Below, in pieces: positions 11,601 through 22,192 of a stretch of DNA of 64,000 bases; position 1 is the first letter of the stretch, and each line of letters opens with the position of its first letter. The notes beneath the pieces were generated by a model. It was not told where the DNA came from. It saw nothing but the letters and a program-made list of their open reading frames with translations, and ran no database searches. Made by a program: the position numbers and the translations under genes. This stretch comes from Guadua angustifolia (taxonomy: Eukaryota > Streptophyta > Magnoliopsida > Poales > Poaceae): assembly GCA_036346375.1 (NCBI GenBank), contig CM070520.1, positions 45,465,854 through 45,529,853 of the forward strand. Reading direction: 5' to 3'.

Positions 11601-14600
11601 GCTCTGCTCGGGGTGCATCGCCACCACGGGGCTGTTCTGGGAGCACATCTCGCTGTTCTTCCCGCCGTTCCAGAGATTCATGACCAAGGGGTTCATGTCC
11701 GAGGAGTCCTTCAAGAACCAGCTCTCGCAGGAGGCCAGCAACCTAGAGAACGCGAGAGAGCGCCGCCGGGGTGCGTGCTGCGTGCGCTGTCGGGTGTGAG
11801 CCGCCGCGCGACGATGCTGCCAACGTGGCCGACACGGGCACAATGGGCAAAAGCTGAGCTTCACGGTGCAAGTGGAGGCCTACCGCGTGGCGATCAAGGA
11901 GCAGCAAGGAAAGCTACGTGCGTGCGGCTGGGAGGCTACATTGCGTGCGGCTGTGCAAAAAAGGAAAAGCCAAGCTCCAGAAGTCATGTGCTAAAGCAAA
12001 CAAGAAATTCCAACGGCACAGTACGTGGAGCATTGTAGCACGCGAGAAAACAAGAAAAAGAACGACGTCACGCGCGACGCAAGGAAATCGACGTGCTTCT
12101 GTTCCGTGAAAGCAACGCAAGAAGAAAAATCGTCGTATACAAGAGTAGCAGAACCAAGGAACCAAGAAAGACTCCTCCGTGCCGTGAGGAAAAACCACGT
12201 CGAGTCCGATCCGGAGGCAGCGATCCAATCTGCAGATCCATCAAGCTAGCGACATCTGGCTCGGCAACTTGCATCGTCAAGGTGACATCATCGTCGATTT
12301 CAATCCGAAGCAGCCAGTTGCTGAACTCGTCGAGACGACATGCGAGTCAGAAAGCAACGTGGCTTGGGGCACGAATCGATAAGCACCAGATTGCTCCTTA
12401 GTCATGTGCATATATGTGAGCGTGAGGAGAGTGTGGCTTCTTGGCAGTGCGCAGCCATAGCAATAAGATACGGAGGTGAAAGGTGGAGGATGTGTTGTCT
12501 CTCTGATACTTACTATGGACGAGCGTTGTCGATAACTGGTGTGACAAGATGATATTAGTGATCATCTGTGTGTCGGAAAAGATGACAAGGGAAGGAAGGA
12601 GTTTGTCTTCGTCCAGCGAGCGACTTTACCCTCTTCGTATGATCAAAGGATTGAGAAGATGGCGGCATACGAGAAATCTATCGACAAGGGGTAGGCATTT
12701 GCTAACCATCGGCACCGCGGGGTTCTACGGCCTGACGAGTCCGCGCAACAAGCTAAGTCTAGTTCATCGTGAATCGAGTTTGATATATTTTGGAGATCTG
12801 TTCTCCATTCTAAGTTGAGCTCGTGGGAGATTTGTTTGAGACATTGAAGAGAAGCATTCGCGGTCCATAGTCAAGTCCACCAGAGTCGAGTCGTCGAAGA
12901 TGAATCTGGAATGTTAAAGAGATGTGTTCTCCATCCTATATCGACCATATGTTAGGCAAATCATAGTTGAGAGTCGGTGTGTCCAGATTAGGGGGGAAAT
13001 GTTAGAGATAATCTTGATATGCATTGGTTAGTTTTAGTTTTAGAATGTTCAAACTCTGCAAATTTAGTTTGATTCTGTTAATATTAGGAGTTCGGATTGC
13101 TATCTAGACCATAATATTATAGTAATAGCTTTTTCAGGAGAAGTAATAGTAGTTTGAAGTACTTATTTTTTCCGTGCCTTGTAGCAAGTTGTAATATGCT
13201 TTTGTATCTATGATTTATCAATTAATGTATGCTTATATATTTGTCTGCAGGAAATAAGAGATGTATCATTCTTTGCATTAACAGGCATGCTTCTGACTTA
13301 CCGCGCTGAGCTTATTTTCTTGTCCTACTTCGTTGCTGGATATGTGTCATTTTAATTTTAAAATTTTGTGTCTAAATAAATGTTCTTCTATAATTTTAAA
13401 ATAACTTTTTGCTATTTTTTTCCTCTCTCTTTAACTATTTTCAATATTATTTACTACCATGGACTAGAGTAAAACATACTATCTAAAGAATAATAAGTGA
13501 TATAATGAAGAACAGTAACATAGTATTTTGTACAATACCCTAAAATAACATCTATTTAGGAACGAGAGAGTAATTATCACTTTGATTGCAGTTACTTCGG
13601 TTAAATTTGTAGCTCGAAAGCAATGGTTCGTGGCGGGTGTTAGCGACGGGAGTATCTACGTGTACAGTTGTGATACAATGAAGGAAATCTGCCATTTGAG
13701 ACGAGCTCATTCAAAAGACGTCAACTCTTTGGCTATTCATGCAACCGAGCCCTACTTGCTGTCTGCATCCTCTGATGGCCATATTAAGCTGTGGGACTAT
13801 GAAAAGGACTGGATGTTAATCAAAGGTTGGCAAAGCGGGGATGTGCGCCATGTCGCGTTTAGCCCAAAGGACACGAATATTTTTGCTACTGCCGAGGATT
13901 TCACAATAAAGGTTTGGTTTTCCGGCCATGCATTTTAGCAAAAGAAAAAATTGTAATAGTTACTATTAAAAATCTTAATTTTGCTAACACATGTATATGC
14001 TTGAATCGATAATCACAGATTTGGAATCTGGATCTTTCTGCATGTACCATGACATTATTTGGGACCAGTACGTATTATTTGGACTACTTTAGTCGTGGAG
14101 ATGAGCTATACTTGATCGCTTGTTGTGGATCGAACACTATCAAGGTATGACATCTTTGAAGAATAGGCCGCTCCTGATCATCAGTACAGAATGTTGATGC
14201 AATTCATTTTTTCTTGTTGAGTCAGATTTGGGACTACCAGACAGGGAGTCATGTTAAAACACTCAGTGGACATACAAGCAAAGTTAATGCAGTCTGTGCT
14301 CATCCCAATCTTCCAATACTAATTACAGGTTCGAATGATGGGACAGTTTGTCTATGGAGCAAGACTACCTTCGAGTAAGAACCTGTGGACTCTTGAAAAT
14401 GCACACATGCACTGTAGCCAATTCGTAACTGACAACTGCACCTGACCATGTTGTGGACCTTGTGGTCTTATCCACTGCCCCATATGAGTGTTTGTCTGAT
14501 ATCTGCGAGCTCCTAATAACACCAGAATGAGTGCAAACTACTCACTCTGTCTTAGTTTATAAGACTTATTTATTTAATGATCTTATCTATAAATATAAGG

Positions 14601-16852
14601 TTTGTATGTAGATTTAATGAGCCATTTTCTTCTATATCTCTATTTATTCTCTCTTAACCATGCATTTATTCATTACCATCCACACAAAGTATGTTATCTT
14701 CGAAAAACAATTAAGTGAGGGTATTTAAGTCATTTTCCCTCGTACTTTTCTCAATTTCAATGCAACCTTAATCTCGTGCAAAGTCAAAATACGCCTTATA
14801 TATTTGAACAAAGGGAGTAACTAGCATTACCTATCCACAAAACACAAAGTCTATTGGTTATATTTACTATTATAAAGTAAATAGGGGCTCTTCAAAAGCC
14901 CAAATTTAATCCTAGGGAAAAGATGGAAGTCATCAAGTCATAACATTAATATAAAAAAATAACTGAAAATTCTCTCATTAATTAATAGCAAACAATAAAA
15001 AGAATTATAATACCTCAACTCCACAGATTCCGCCATTATATCAGCTTCAAGTCCTCGTATCCACGGTACAAATTTGAACTCAAGTCAAATACGTAAAAAA
15101 TAAAATTCTTTTTACAAATTTAAAATGACTTCATAATATATAAATTAAAATTATGGATTAAAAATTGTATATATTATAAATTGGAAATAGAAAATTAAAA
15201 TAGTATGTAAAAAGAAAGCAAATTAAAAATGAATTCACAATTAAATTAACTATATACATCAATTTAAAATTCCAAATTTACATTAAGTCCAAAATATGTA
15301 TGCAACCATATGAATAATCAGATTTTTGTGAAAAAATCATACATAGAAAGGCTTTACAACATCTTACAACATAAATTTTATGCGAAGGTTAATTGATGAT
15401 ACAATGGTGATGTACTATAAAATGACACTTTTCTTTTAACCAAAGGGACTATCTTTTCCCCGAAATGATCTGATCCAGGGGCAACTCAATAAAGAGCTAG
15501 GCACCAAGCCAAATTTTGTAGCTAGCCCAACCCAAGTAAGCGACTTTTTTTCAGATAGGTGGGCGGGTTGTGCCCTCACCCACCAGGGTTGAAGCCTCCC
15601 TTTGGCGCTAGTGCTCACCTTCTTCTAATAGTAAATGCTAAAGCTCTTGGCCTAAATTAAAAAAAAAATCACAAGTTTTTTAGAAAAAAACATGTGATGA
15701 CCGACAAAATATTCCTATAATAAGAGTTTAAGAAAAGTTATTATGCTATATAAATGTTTTGCAGCTTGACAGCAATGTGAAAAAAAAAAGAACTTTGTTG
15801 GTTTCTGATAGTGATGATTTTTTTTTTCAATTTACACATCTTTGAAGAACTAATGGACTATCTGTAAAAGAAATAAAGAGTAGAACTAGATTAATGCATA
15901 ATACTCTGTTTGAAACGGAATTTATAACACTCTTTGAAATACATGCATTTCGTGCGTAATCTATTTGTCGTGAGCGTTGGATTATACAATTAGCAGTGTT
16001 TAGGAGCAATGTCGTATATTTTGTTGGGTAACGACAAGATTATTTGGCATGGAGACACTGACCTAGAGATATGGTCCTCTTTTCCCAATTTCATTGCCAC
16101 AACAGTTGATATGTTATAGATGGGACTTTGTATGCTAGGGCCCGCAAGGTAATGCCTACACCAGATGCAGCAATGTTAACAATGTTCTTCGTATTCTTGC
16201 AGGCTTGAGTGCACATTGAATTTTGGCCTAGGAGAAGTTTACGCTTTAGGATGTTCGCAGGGTTACAGCAGGTATGCATTGAAAAGTATCCTGTACCCTC
16301 CACATATATTTTGTTACTAAGAACACTGCTTCCCTGGAACTGCTTAATATCGGGGAAGTGCAAATGAAAAGAATCTAGACTGCAAACATATATTCCAATA
16401 TTCATAGGCATACATGAAGTGCATAATTTGTTTCATTTATTCATGAATAATTCTTGGTTTGCATTTTTTTAGCAGCATATAGTTCTGGCCTTGCTACAAT
16501 AATTGTTGTTTGCAAGAATACCGTCACTCCATTAGAATTCATATCATCATATGTAACACATAAACCCCTGTGCTGTACGCTTAACATGTTCTGCAACTAA
16601 TGGGAATCCGCAAAAATTTAGCCTCAATAGAAATCTCTTTATAGCCTGAAGTTGGCTTACTTAATTCCTTTGAGCTTTCCCTTAGTTTTCCTAGTGGTAT
16701 TATATATTTATAGCACTCATAAGGTGCGCCAAACTTGTTTGTTTGTTCCTTCTTTTCTCCAAACTTGTGTGAAACACAATATGTTAATTTGTTGCAGGAT
16801 TGCCATTGGAAATCGTTTTGGATTAGTACTCACAGAAGTTGACCTCGGGTAA
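8603..16852 (+). CDS. Copy A: beta'-COP-like WD40 exons
   Basis: Eight exons of compatible phase can be traced: 8603-8623 (PKKRRIM), 8711-8766, 8841-8892, 13251-13284, 13592-13911, 14019-14144, 14226-14374, 16203-16271, with the terminal exon at 16798-16852 ending in TAA. The translated order follows the first WD40 propeller of coatomer beta' (COPB2): LDVHPTKPW, GIWNYRTQ, KFVARKQWFVAG, HIKLWDYEKDW, FSPKDTNIFA, IWNLD, VWDYQT-like IWDYQTGSHVKTL, GSNDGTVCLW, LNFGLGEVYALG. Two introns would need GC donors (8893 and 13285). No stop interrupts the chain. COPB2 is a coat subunit that recognises KKXX cargo tails; this version stops after roughly one propeller and lacks the rest of COPB2. The intron at 8893-13250 is swollen by transposon debris. 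Expression is unproven. Confidence 0.8.
9541..9662 (+). pseudogene. Ty1/copia pol C-terminal relic
   Basis: The frame reads SENIADLFTKASPAS and ends with TAA at 9660-9662. ENIADxFTKA is the hallmark end of the copia RNase H domain (connection to the 3' untranslated part of the element). The upstream pol sequence is not recognisable, and no LTR could be delimited. It is a short remnant in the copy A intron. Confidence 0.65.
10269..11263. mobile_element. Truncated LTR, copy 1 (gypsy-type, TGTAACAG end)
   Basis: The block starts TGTAACAGACCG and is collinear for about 1 kb with 24188-25190. Both copies share the left edge exactly, while their outer flanks differ, which fixes a real terminus. 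At about 11264 the similarity ends and CACTA subterminal repeats begin. It has no coding sequence, and its open frames are not conserved between copies. Confidence 0.7.
11264..11463. mobile_element. CACTA terminus fragment
   Basis: Subterminal motif aaccgcttctggaa and its complement repeat at least five times between 11288 and 11430. The segment ends ccagttctgtagtagtg at 11463, the complement of a CACTACTACAGAACTGG terminus. The opposite end is missing. The motif differs from those of CACTA-1, -2 and -3, so it belongs to a fourth family. Confidence 0.72.
11464..12420. other. GC-rich segment, possible captured gene piece
   Basis: From about 11565 to 12250 the base composition rises well above the flanks. 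One plus-strand frame (11569-11799) reads LFWEHISLFFPPFQRFM and EESFKNQLSQEASNLENA, which looks protein-like but which I do not recognise. All six frames are short and overlapping. The segment may be a gene fragment carried by the LARD-like element next to it. Confidence 0.35.
12420..13245 (+). mobile_element. LARD/TRIM-like internal region with 3' LTR
   Basis: Sequence at 12480-12590 and 12890-12990 is collinear with the internal region of the TRIM at 29800-31068 (shared: gagcg-tcgtcgataact-gtgacaagatg, and gagatgtgttcaccatc-like blocks). A polypurine tract ggggggaaa at 12991-12999 is followed by TGTTAGAGATAATC, the likely start of a 3' LTR at 13000. The LTR end is not clear but must precede the splice acceptor at 13250. 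The 5' LTR was not found. Confidence 0.5.
14375..16202 (+). other. Intron of copy A, AT-rich
   Basis: This intron lies between WD40 exons ending at 14374 and starting at 16203. It contains a possible SINE at about 15535-15645. The remainder (14530-15400, 15650-16190) is AT-rich and I see no other feature in it. Confidence 0.6.
15535..15645 (+). repeat. Possible tRNA-derived SINE
   Basis: A block with ggtgggcgggttgtg (A-box-like) followed by agggttgaagcctc (B-box-like) ends in a TTCTTCTAATAGTAAA-type tail. The spacing is suitable for a pol III promoter, but the boxes are imperfect and no target duplication was found. Confidence 0.3.
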
Positions 16853-16917
16853 ACTGGTGCTAGCATGGAATACCTTTTGGATTAGTACTCGGGTGGCGAG
16901 GCCAAGTTACAGAAGTA

Positions 16918-17430
16918 GGGGTGGGCATTTTTAAACCGAAACCGAATTAACCGATTATTTTGGTTTATTCGGTTTTCGGTTCGGTTTTTTGTTTTGATAT
17001 AATTCGGTTTTCGGCGTTCGATTCGGTTTTTTGCTTTCAAAAACCGAAATAACCGAATAACTCATATACAATATTACTTTTATAATATTCTTCCTAAAGC
17101 CACTAAACAATTCTCATGTTATAATACATTTGTGCATATGTTTAGTATATTCATATGTTCTATTATGCTTATATTGTAATAACATATGAATATTGTGCGG
17201 GTTTATCCATACTCTGTGTTTCAATATGAGAAGAACTAAATCTAATCTATCTAATGTTATTCATATTTCGGTTAACCGAAAAAACGAATTAACCGAACCG
17301 AAATATTTCGGTTAATTCGGTTCGGTTTTTTATTTTTGTCCGAGAAATTCGGTTCCTAGTTTTCAAAAACCGAATTATTTTAAAACCAAAAAAACCGAAC
17401 CGATTAAACCGAAAAAACCGAATGGCCAAA
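16918..17430. mobile_element. hAT-like MITE rich in AACCGAA repeats, 513 bp
   Basis: The element begins GGGGTGGGCATTTTT. It consists largely of aaccgaa/ttcggtt motifs arranged head to head, so its ends can fold on each other. It is flanked by direct repeats cagaagta (16910-16917 and 17431-17438; a ninth base matches too). After the right repeat the sequence resumes as the cluster's intron (gtaactgtttttcctctgcttggg). Confidence 0.8.
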
Positions 17431-17438
17431 CAGAAGTA

Positions 17439-17765
17439 ACTGTTTTTCCTCTGCTTGGGTTTTTTTTTGGGAGGGGGGTGGTTTCTTTGTTGGACTAGGT
17501 CCGTAGGCTGTTATACAGCCTTTGGTGGTTTGTGGTTCTTGCAGGTGTTGGTATGTCGTCTTTCGGGTCCTCGGTTGGTGTTTGTGATGTCTCTTCTTTC
17601 AGACTGGTATTATATATTTTTTCCTTAACATAAATAGCAGAGGTTCTGCCCTTTATTTGAAGAAAATAAATTAGCTACGGTTCTCCGTCATCTAACTATC
17701 TCTTGCTTTTAAAAACGTGAAAGATGTTGACTGATTGAAACACGTCGTTTAATGGTACATAAGCC
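17439..17765 (+). pseudogene. Copy C: intron/5' region of MSP exon
   Basis: The sequence is collinear with the corresponding part of copies A (7345-7470), D (23190-23780) and B (36050-36170). It includes the acceptor-like ttcttgcag followed by gtgttggtatg at about 17537-17555. No hAT fragment sits at this point, unlike copies B and D. Confidence 0.7.
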
Positions 17766-18478
17766 GCGGCCCGGGGAGTCAGCTCCTCAGCATCGAACTA
17801 TTGCAGCACCGGTTCGCCTTGGGCTTGGAGCCAAACAAATTGATGATCTCGTTCCCGCTGCACCAAACCAACAGAATGGATCACCACGTCATGTTTAGAG
17901 CATTTTTTTTTACGGTGAATTAAAATCAATATAAACTGTTCATTCTTTTGAATCTAATAGTTGAAATTAATTTATATTTAGTTATACTATCACCTATAGT
18001 ATTAAGAGTAAAATTCAAATAGGGATAAAAGGTAAAAAATATTCGGTCATACTATTTGTCTTTTATAGTAAAACATGTCCTATGATCCTGATAAATGGCG
18101 GATGAATGAATAAGAAGTCTTTGAAGATCACTAAGTATTGTTGAATCCAAAACTATGAACGAATTAGGAAAATCTAAAATACCCCTGATAAATGAATAGA
18201 AAAAGTCTAAAATACCCTTGAAGAACAGATGATTAGATTTGATTTCTACTACTATTTACTATCAATATTATCTACTGTAAAATTTCCCCATCTTTAGGCT
18301 CCTGGTCACAAAGTACTTCACATGGCCGCACTGTGGCATTCTGACTTCAAGGTGCAGGCATACTTTTGCCGGTGCAAGTTTTGGGAGTCTCTTCAAGAAA
18401 GCCGAAGAGGAGAGCAGTGAGGTGTACGAACCGCCAGGACCATGGAAGACCGCTACGAATACGAATCCTGTACGGTTC
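17766..18478 (+). pseudogene. Copy C: MSP domain exon, broken
   Basis: The first half (17800-17898) reads as the MSP segment FALGLEPNKLMIS, FPLHQTNRMDHHVMF. It is interrupted by a 390-bp insertion (17899-18288), after which the same domain resumes with RLLVTKYF at 18298. The second half has internal deletions between the CRHTFAG-like region and the terminal E-rich stretch, then EPPGPW. No complete frame remains. No WD40 exon follows. Confidence 0.8.
17899..18288. mobile_element. MITE inside MSP exon of copy C, 390 bp
   Basis: Flanking repeats catgtttag (17890-17898) and catctttag (18289-18297) differ at one base. Copy A has a single uninterrupted copy of this site (catctttag near 7609). The ends share ttttac(g/a)gt in inverted orientation. 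The AT-rich interior has no coding sequence. An 8-9-bp duplication suggests hAT or Mutator type. Confidence 0.75.
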
Positions 18479-20500
18479 TAGATTTAATGAATCTGATTTG
18501 CAATTTGTGATTCGCAGATGCTTACACAGGATCCATACACCTAGGGACTGTTTGATTGCTATATCTACTTAGCCTGATCCGTACAAGGTCATCCTGACTA
18601 GTTGGAGACAGGTCAAGTTGATGTATGTGGATGTTGTTTGGTTGTCTGGATAAACTGAGCCTAGCTATGAAGGGATGATGTTTGGTTGGTTACATAGTCT
18701 ATTGACTTCTTCCTTGGTATGGTGATTAAATTAATGTTTACATAATACCTAGCAACAGACTGTTCAACTAATTTCTATTAACTCAAATCACACAAGAAGC
18801 TCAGGCAAACCACAACTACGGATCCACATTGCCCCCATTTAAAAGGATGAACAGAACGTCTGAAGCTACTCGCTAGATAAGCCTACAAGCAAGACAGCCA
18901 CTTTCAACTGAATCTTCATGTCCTCCCAAGAACCTCCCCCCAAATCCACCTGGTATGGACCACTCACACCGCAACAACAAAGAAATCGCAATCACTGGAC
19001 TGACATATCGTCATCATATAACTAAAACCTCCACTAAAACATCTAACATTAGAATTGACACATAATTAGGATCAGTAATATTAGGACATGGACACCTTTT
19101 GCTTTACAAAGAAGCATATGCTGTCTACTTTCCAAGACTCAAGCTCAAGGCATTTAGGCTGTTCAGAAGAGCAAAGGTAGACGTACTGGTCAACAAGCTC
19201 TTTCACCTCATGACACTAAACACACTTCAGCGCTTCTAGTCTAGTCACCTAAAGGTTGAAGCAAATTTTTAGTAATAAGATAGTGTGGTTATGCACAATA
19301 ATTAGACTCATGTTTGGGTCTCACACCACATTCTTCTCTCTATTAGTATCATTTACAATTTTCATCCAATGTAAATATTCAGTGTGTTGATTTCATATTG
19401 CTATTTTTCGACCTATTGCCTTTTTCTATCCAATTGGGGTAACATTCCAGGCCATTCTCCAGCAAATCTGCTACATGATATCAGGTCTCATTGGCTTTGA
19501 ATGTTCTATACTTATAACACACTTCAGGAATTTATTTCTGCAAACCAACTATGCTACCAAGAAATGACAATCTGACAATACCAACAAAGCAATCATCCTA
19601 AATTAAGATGGATCACCCCCAGTAGCAGTCACATACATCAAGTGTAATTGAGCAAAGCAAACAAAGATCTAGTAAAGTATATACTGATGTTTGGTATTGC
19701 ATCTAAGTAGCTAATTTGCTAAACCTATAGAGCTCTCCTCTCTTTTTCTCTCTCTTTTGATTCAAATAAAAAACTTCCCTTCCAAAGTAAATGCTAAGCC
19801 ACTATGTTGAAATAAAATTGGCATTCCCAGAAACTCAAAATGGTAGGATTTTTTGTGTTGACCTCCCACATTTAATTAACTGAAAACTCGCTAATCCCTC
19901 TATCTGATCTAAATTGGCCATGTTTTTTCTATCATCAAGCTCTGCCAAGGATGTGACACAAATTTATCACGGCATGACACTACAAAAGCCAACCAAATCT
20001 ACTACCGAGCATGGATGGCAAAAAAAAAAAAAACTCTGGATGCTCAGAGAACTCAAATAGATCCCTTACTTTCATGCCAGAAGGAAACATATTTTTATAG
20101 ACTTTGTTCAGAAATACGCCGTCATTTTGATTAAGTCAGCCCGAGCTGAAGGACAACATCACCAACCTTGGATCCTCATCATTATGCTGACCAAGAAGAT
20201 ATTAGGGATACTGGACAGAACTTGCCAGATCCAACCAACCGATGACCAATCAATATAAATACAGGCATAAAACCAACCAAATATCCAAATCTCCCCTTAT
20301 CCCAACTGAACATCAATGGAATTCCAACCGCTGACAAGCCGTATTTCCCTCTACGATCATACCAATCACCAAAGTCTCACCGTGCAATCAGACATTGACA
20401 TCACAAATTTAGCAAAATGGGACCGATCCATTTGCACTTTGCCATTTCTTCAGACACTGCTGTGGATAACCGGAGCATAAAACAAGGGAACAGGACATAC
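18479..20500. other. Unassigned intergenic DNA
   Basis: A Tourist/hAT-like left end may start at 18544 (gggactgtttgattgc), but I found no matching right end. On the minus strand, 19230-19090 reads VKELVDQYVYLCSSEQPKC and on without a stop for about 40 codons, but I do not recognise it. No second exon of the rhamnose-synthase fragment is visible here. The rest is AT-rich and featureless to my reading. Confidence 0.5.
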
Positions 20501-20903
20501 CATGGCCTTGGTTTTGGAGTAGAAGGATCCGACGAAGTTGGGGGTGTCCTCCTCCTTGAACCCGACCCCTGAGCCGAGCGTGTGCCCCACGGCAGACGTC
20601 GGCGAGCGTGAGCGTGCCGCAGACGTTGGCGCGGATGGTCTCAACACGGTGGGTCTCGCACCAGTCGACGTTGGGGCGGCCGGTGACGCCCGCGGCATTG
20701 AACACATGGGTGGGGGCAACCTCGTCGATGTCGGCCTCGAGCTGGGCGCGGTTCTCGAGGCGGCCGGTGCCGTAGGCGAAGGGGATCCCCCGCGCTGCGC
20801 AGAGCTGGCCGAGCAGACCCCCGATCCAGCCGGTGCGGCCGTAGATGAGGAACTTGAGCGCCGGCGCGGTCTCCGCGGTGGAGCCGTTGGTGGCGACGCC
20901 CAT
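20501..20903 (-). pseudogene. UER1-like: UDP-rhamnose synthase (NRS/ER) first exon, deleted
   Basis: The ATG at 20903 opens MGVATNGSTAE, followed by the Rossmann start FLIYGRTGWIGG, then FNAAGVTGRPNVDWCE and NVCGTLTLADVC. These match plant NRS/ER (bifunctional 3,5-epimerase/4-reductase that makes UDP-L-rhamnose). After ADVCR, about 56 bp expected to encode the LINYATGCIF strand are missing. The sequence resumes in another frame with LGSGVGFKEEDTPNF and the catalytic YxxxK region (FYSKTKAM) up to a gtatgt donor at 20500. The deletion shifts the frame, and no later exon is found to the left. The result is a truncated, frameshifted gene copy, probably moved here as a fragment. GC content is far above the neighbours, as in typical grass first exons. 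Confidence 0.88.
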
Positions 20904-21304
20904 GGCCGGTGGGGGAAGGGTGGTGGCGAGGCGAGATCCGGATGGGACGGGAGGGAGGCAAGTCGAAATGGGGGTGGTGGTGCATGGCGGATCTGAGGTC
21001 CGGCTCCAGTGAAGGGGAGAACGGAGGCGGAGCGACGCTGAGGTCCGGTCGGGGCGGCGGGGAAAGGAGGCGGAGCGCGAGAACGAAGGCGAAGGAGGGG
21101 AGGTTCTGGACGGGACGCGGGGAAGGCGAAGGGGAATGGAGCCGGAGCGCGAGGCGGGGAGGCAAAGGCGTGGCGGACTGGCGGCCGGCGGGAGACAGGA
21201 ATCGTTCCCGTGCGCACGCACCGATCCTGGCCGCGCGGATGCGCCGAAAATTTTCGTTTCTCTTGGGTCTGGCTGCGTGGAAAACTGCACCACTTGAGCC
21301 AGAT
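20904..21304 (-). promoter_or_regulatory. GC-rich upstream region of NRS/ER fragment
   Basis: Purine-asymmetric GC-rich sequence extends about 400 bp upstream of the ATG, as expected for the leader and promoter of a grass housekeeping gene. Long open frames on both strands here reflect composition, not conserved proteins. No clear TATA box was identified. Confidence 0.4.
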
Positions 21305-21307
21305 TAA

Positions 21308-21649
21308 GGGTCTGTTTGGTTACTTTCTCATCTCAATCTGACTCGTATAAGTCAGTCAGGCTGGTGAGAGTCAGGTTGCGTAGATGTAAAAAGATGATAG
21401 TTGGTTGAGTGCATAAGTTAAGTCAGGCTGTGTTTATGTGCCTCCCCATGCCTTGTATGCACCTCAGCTTGCATCCCACTAGCCAGGCCCACAGGAAACG
21501 ACCAAAATCTACGTTTCCCCACAGCTTGGCTCGGTGGATGTAATTGCATCTCGGGGGACAGGCTCCACCCCTTATGCAGCCAACCAAATAAGTGTCTTTT
21601 GTATCTATAGATGTAATTCTCTTTGAATGCAGCCAACAAAACAACCCCC
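21308..21649. mobile_element. Tourist/PIF-Harbinger MITE, 342 bp
   Basis: Terminal inverted repeats GGGTCTGTTTGG and the complement of CAAAACAACCCCC lie between TAA target repeats at 21305-21307 and 21650-21652. TAA/TTA duplication is the mark of PIF-Harbinger. No transposase is encoded. Confidence 0.82.
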
Positions 21650-21989
21650 TAAGATGTATATACAAATAACTAAACAGCTTTCAAACAATTAGATTCTGTA
21701 TCCACAGATACAAAACTTAGTACATACAGACAACCAAACAGCTTCCTAATATACGAGGAGAGACAAGCTCTGAGGTGAGTTCGACCACAAACGTACTTGT
21801 AAAACCTTAAGTACTGATTTCTCCGAGAGGAATATTTCGTCGGGCTTTTAGTGTATCTGTCCAAGCACATTATGCGTATGCAAAAACAAAAGAAGTAATA
21901 AATCTATAAAAATATTAATGACAAATGATCATATATATCCCTATTAAATGATAGTTACAATCACTTAACCTCATCTAGCCGTGGAGTGT

Positions 21990-22192
21990 GTGGGAATTAC
22001 TCCAAGGTAATCGTCGAGACTGATTCTCATGGTTTCATCAATCAGTAGAAAAATCGAGTTTACCACGACCTGCTATTGCCCCAATTCTTGGGGAAATTGA
22101 GGAGCTTAGCAGGGGTTTTATAGAGGTTCACTTTCGTTTTGTACGTCTTGTTACAAATGCGCTGGTGCAATATCTTCGTGCTAAACAAACCT
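21990..22192 (+). pseudogene. RNase H-like (RVT_3) relic
   Basis: At about 22000-22040 the frame reads VIVETDSHGFINQ, then stops. In another frame, from 22066, it reads RPAIAPILGEIEELSRG, FIEVHFRFVRLVTN and ends in TAA near 22192. This order (VETDS, then EI..L, then F..VRR..N) is that of the plant RNase H-like domain found at the C-terminus of LINE polyproteins and in related host genes. One frameshift and one stop make it a relic. The Asn-Ala-Leu where functional copies have NxxAH marks further decay. Confidence 0.6.

Larger units (their letters stand above)
8893..13250 (+). other. Large intron of copy A filled with transposon debris
   Basis: This intron separates the exon ending WNYRTQ from the 34-nt exon at 13251. 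It holds a copia RNase H relic (9541-9662), a gypsy-type LTR fragment (10269-11263), a CACTA terminus (to 11463), a GC-rich possible captured gene piece (11540-12250) and LARD/TRIM-like sequence with an LTR (12420 to about 13245). Nothing recognisable lies at 8893-9480 or 9670-10268. Confidence 0.65.

Noticed and set aside
20909..21307. Long open frame on the plus strand opposite the rhamnose-synthase region
   Set aside because: It is antisense to a recognised exon and its GC-rich leader. Its residues (Gly, Arg, Glu runs) reflect composition only.
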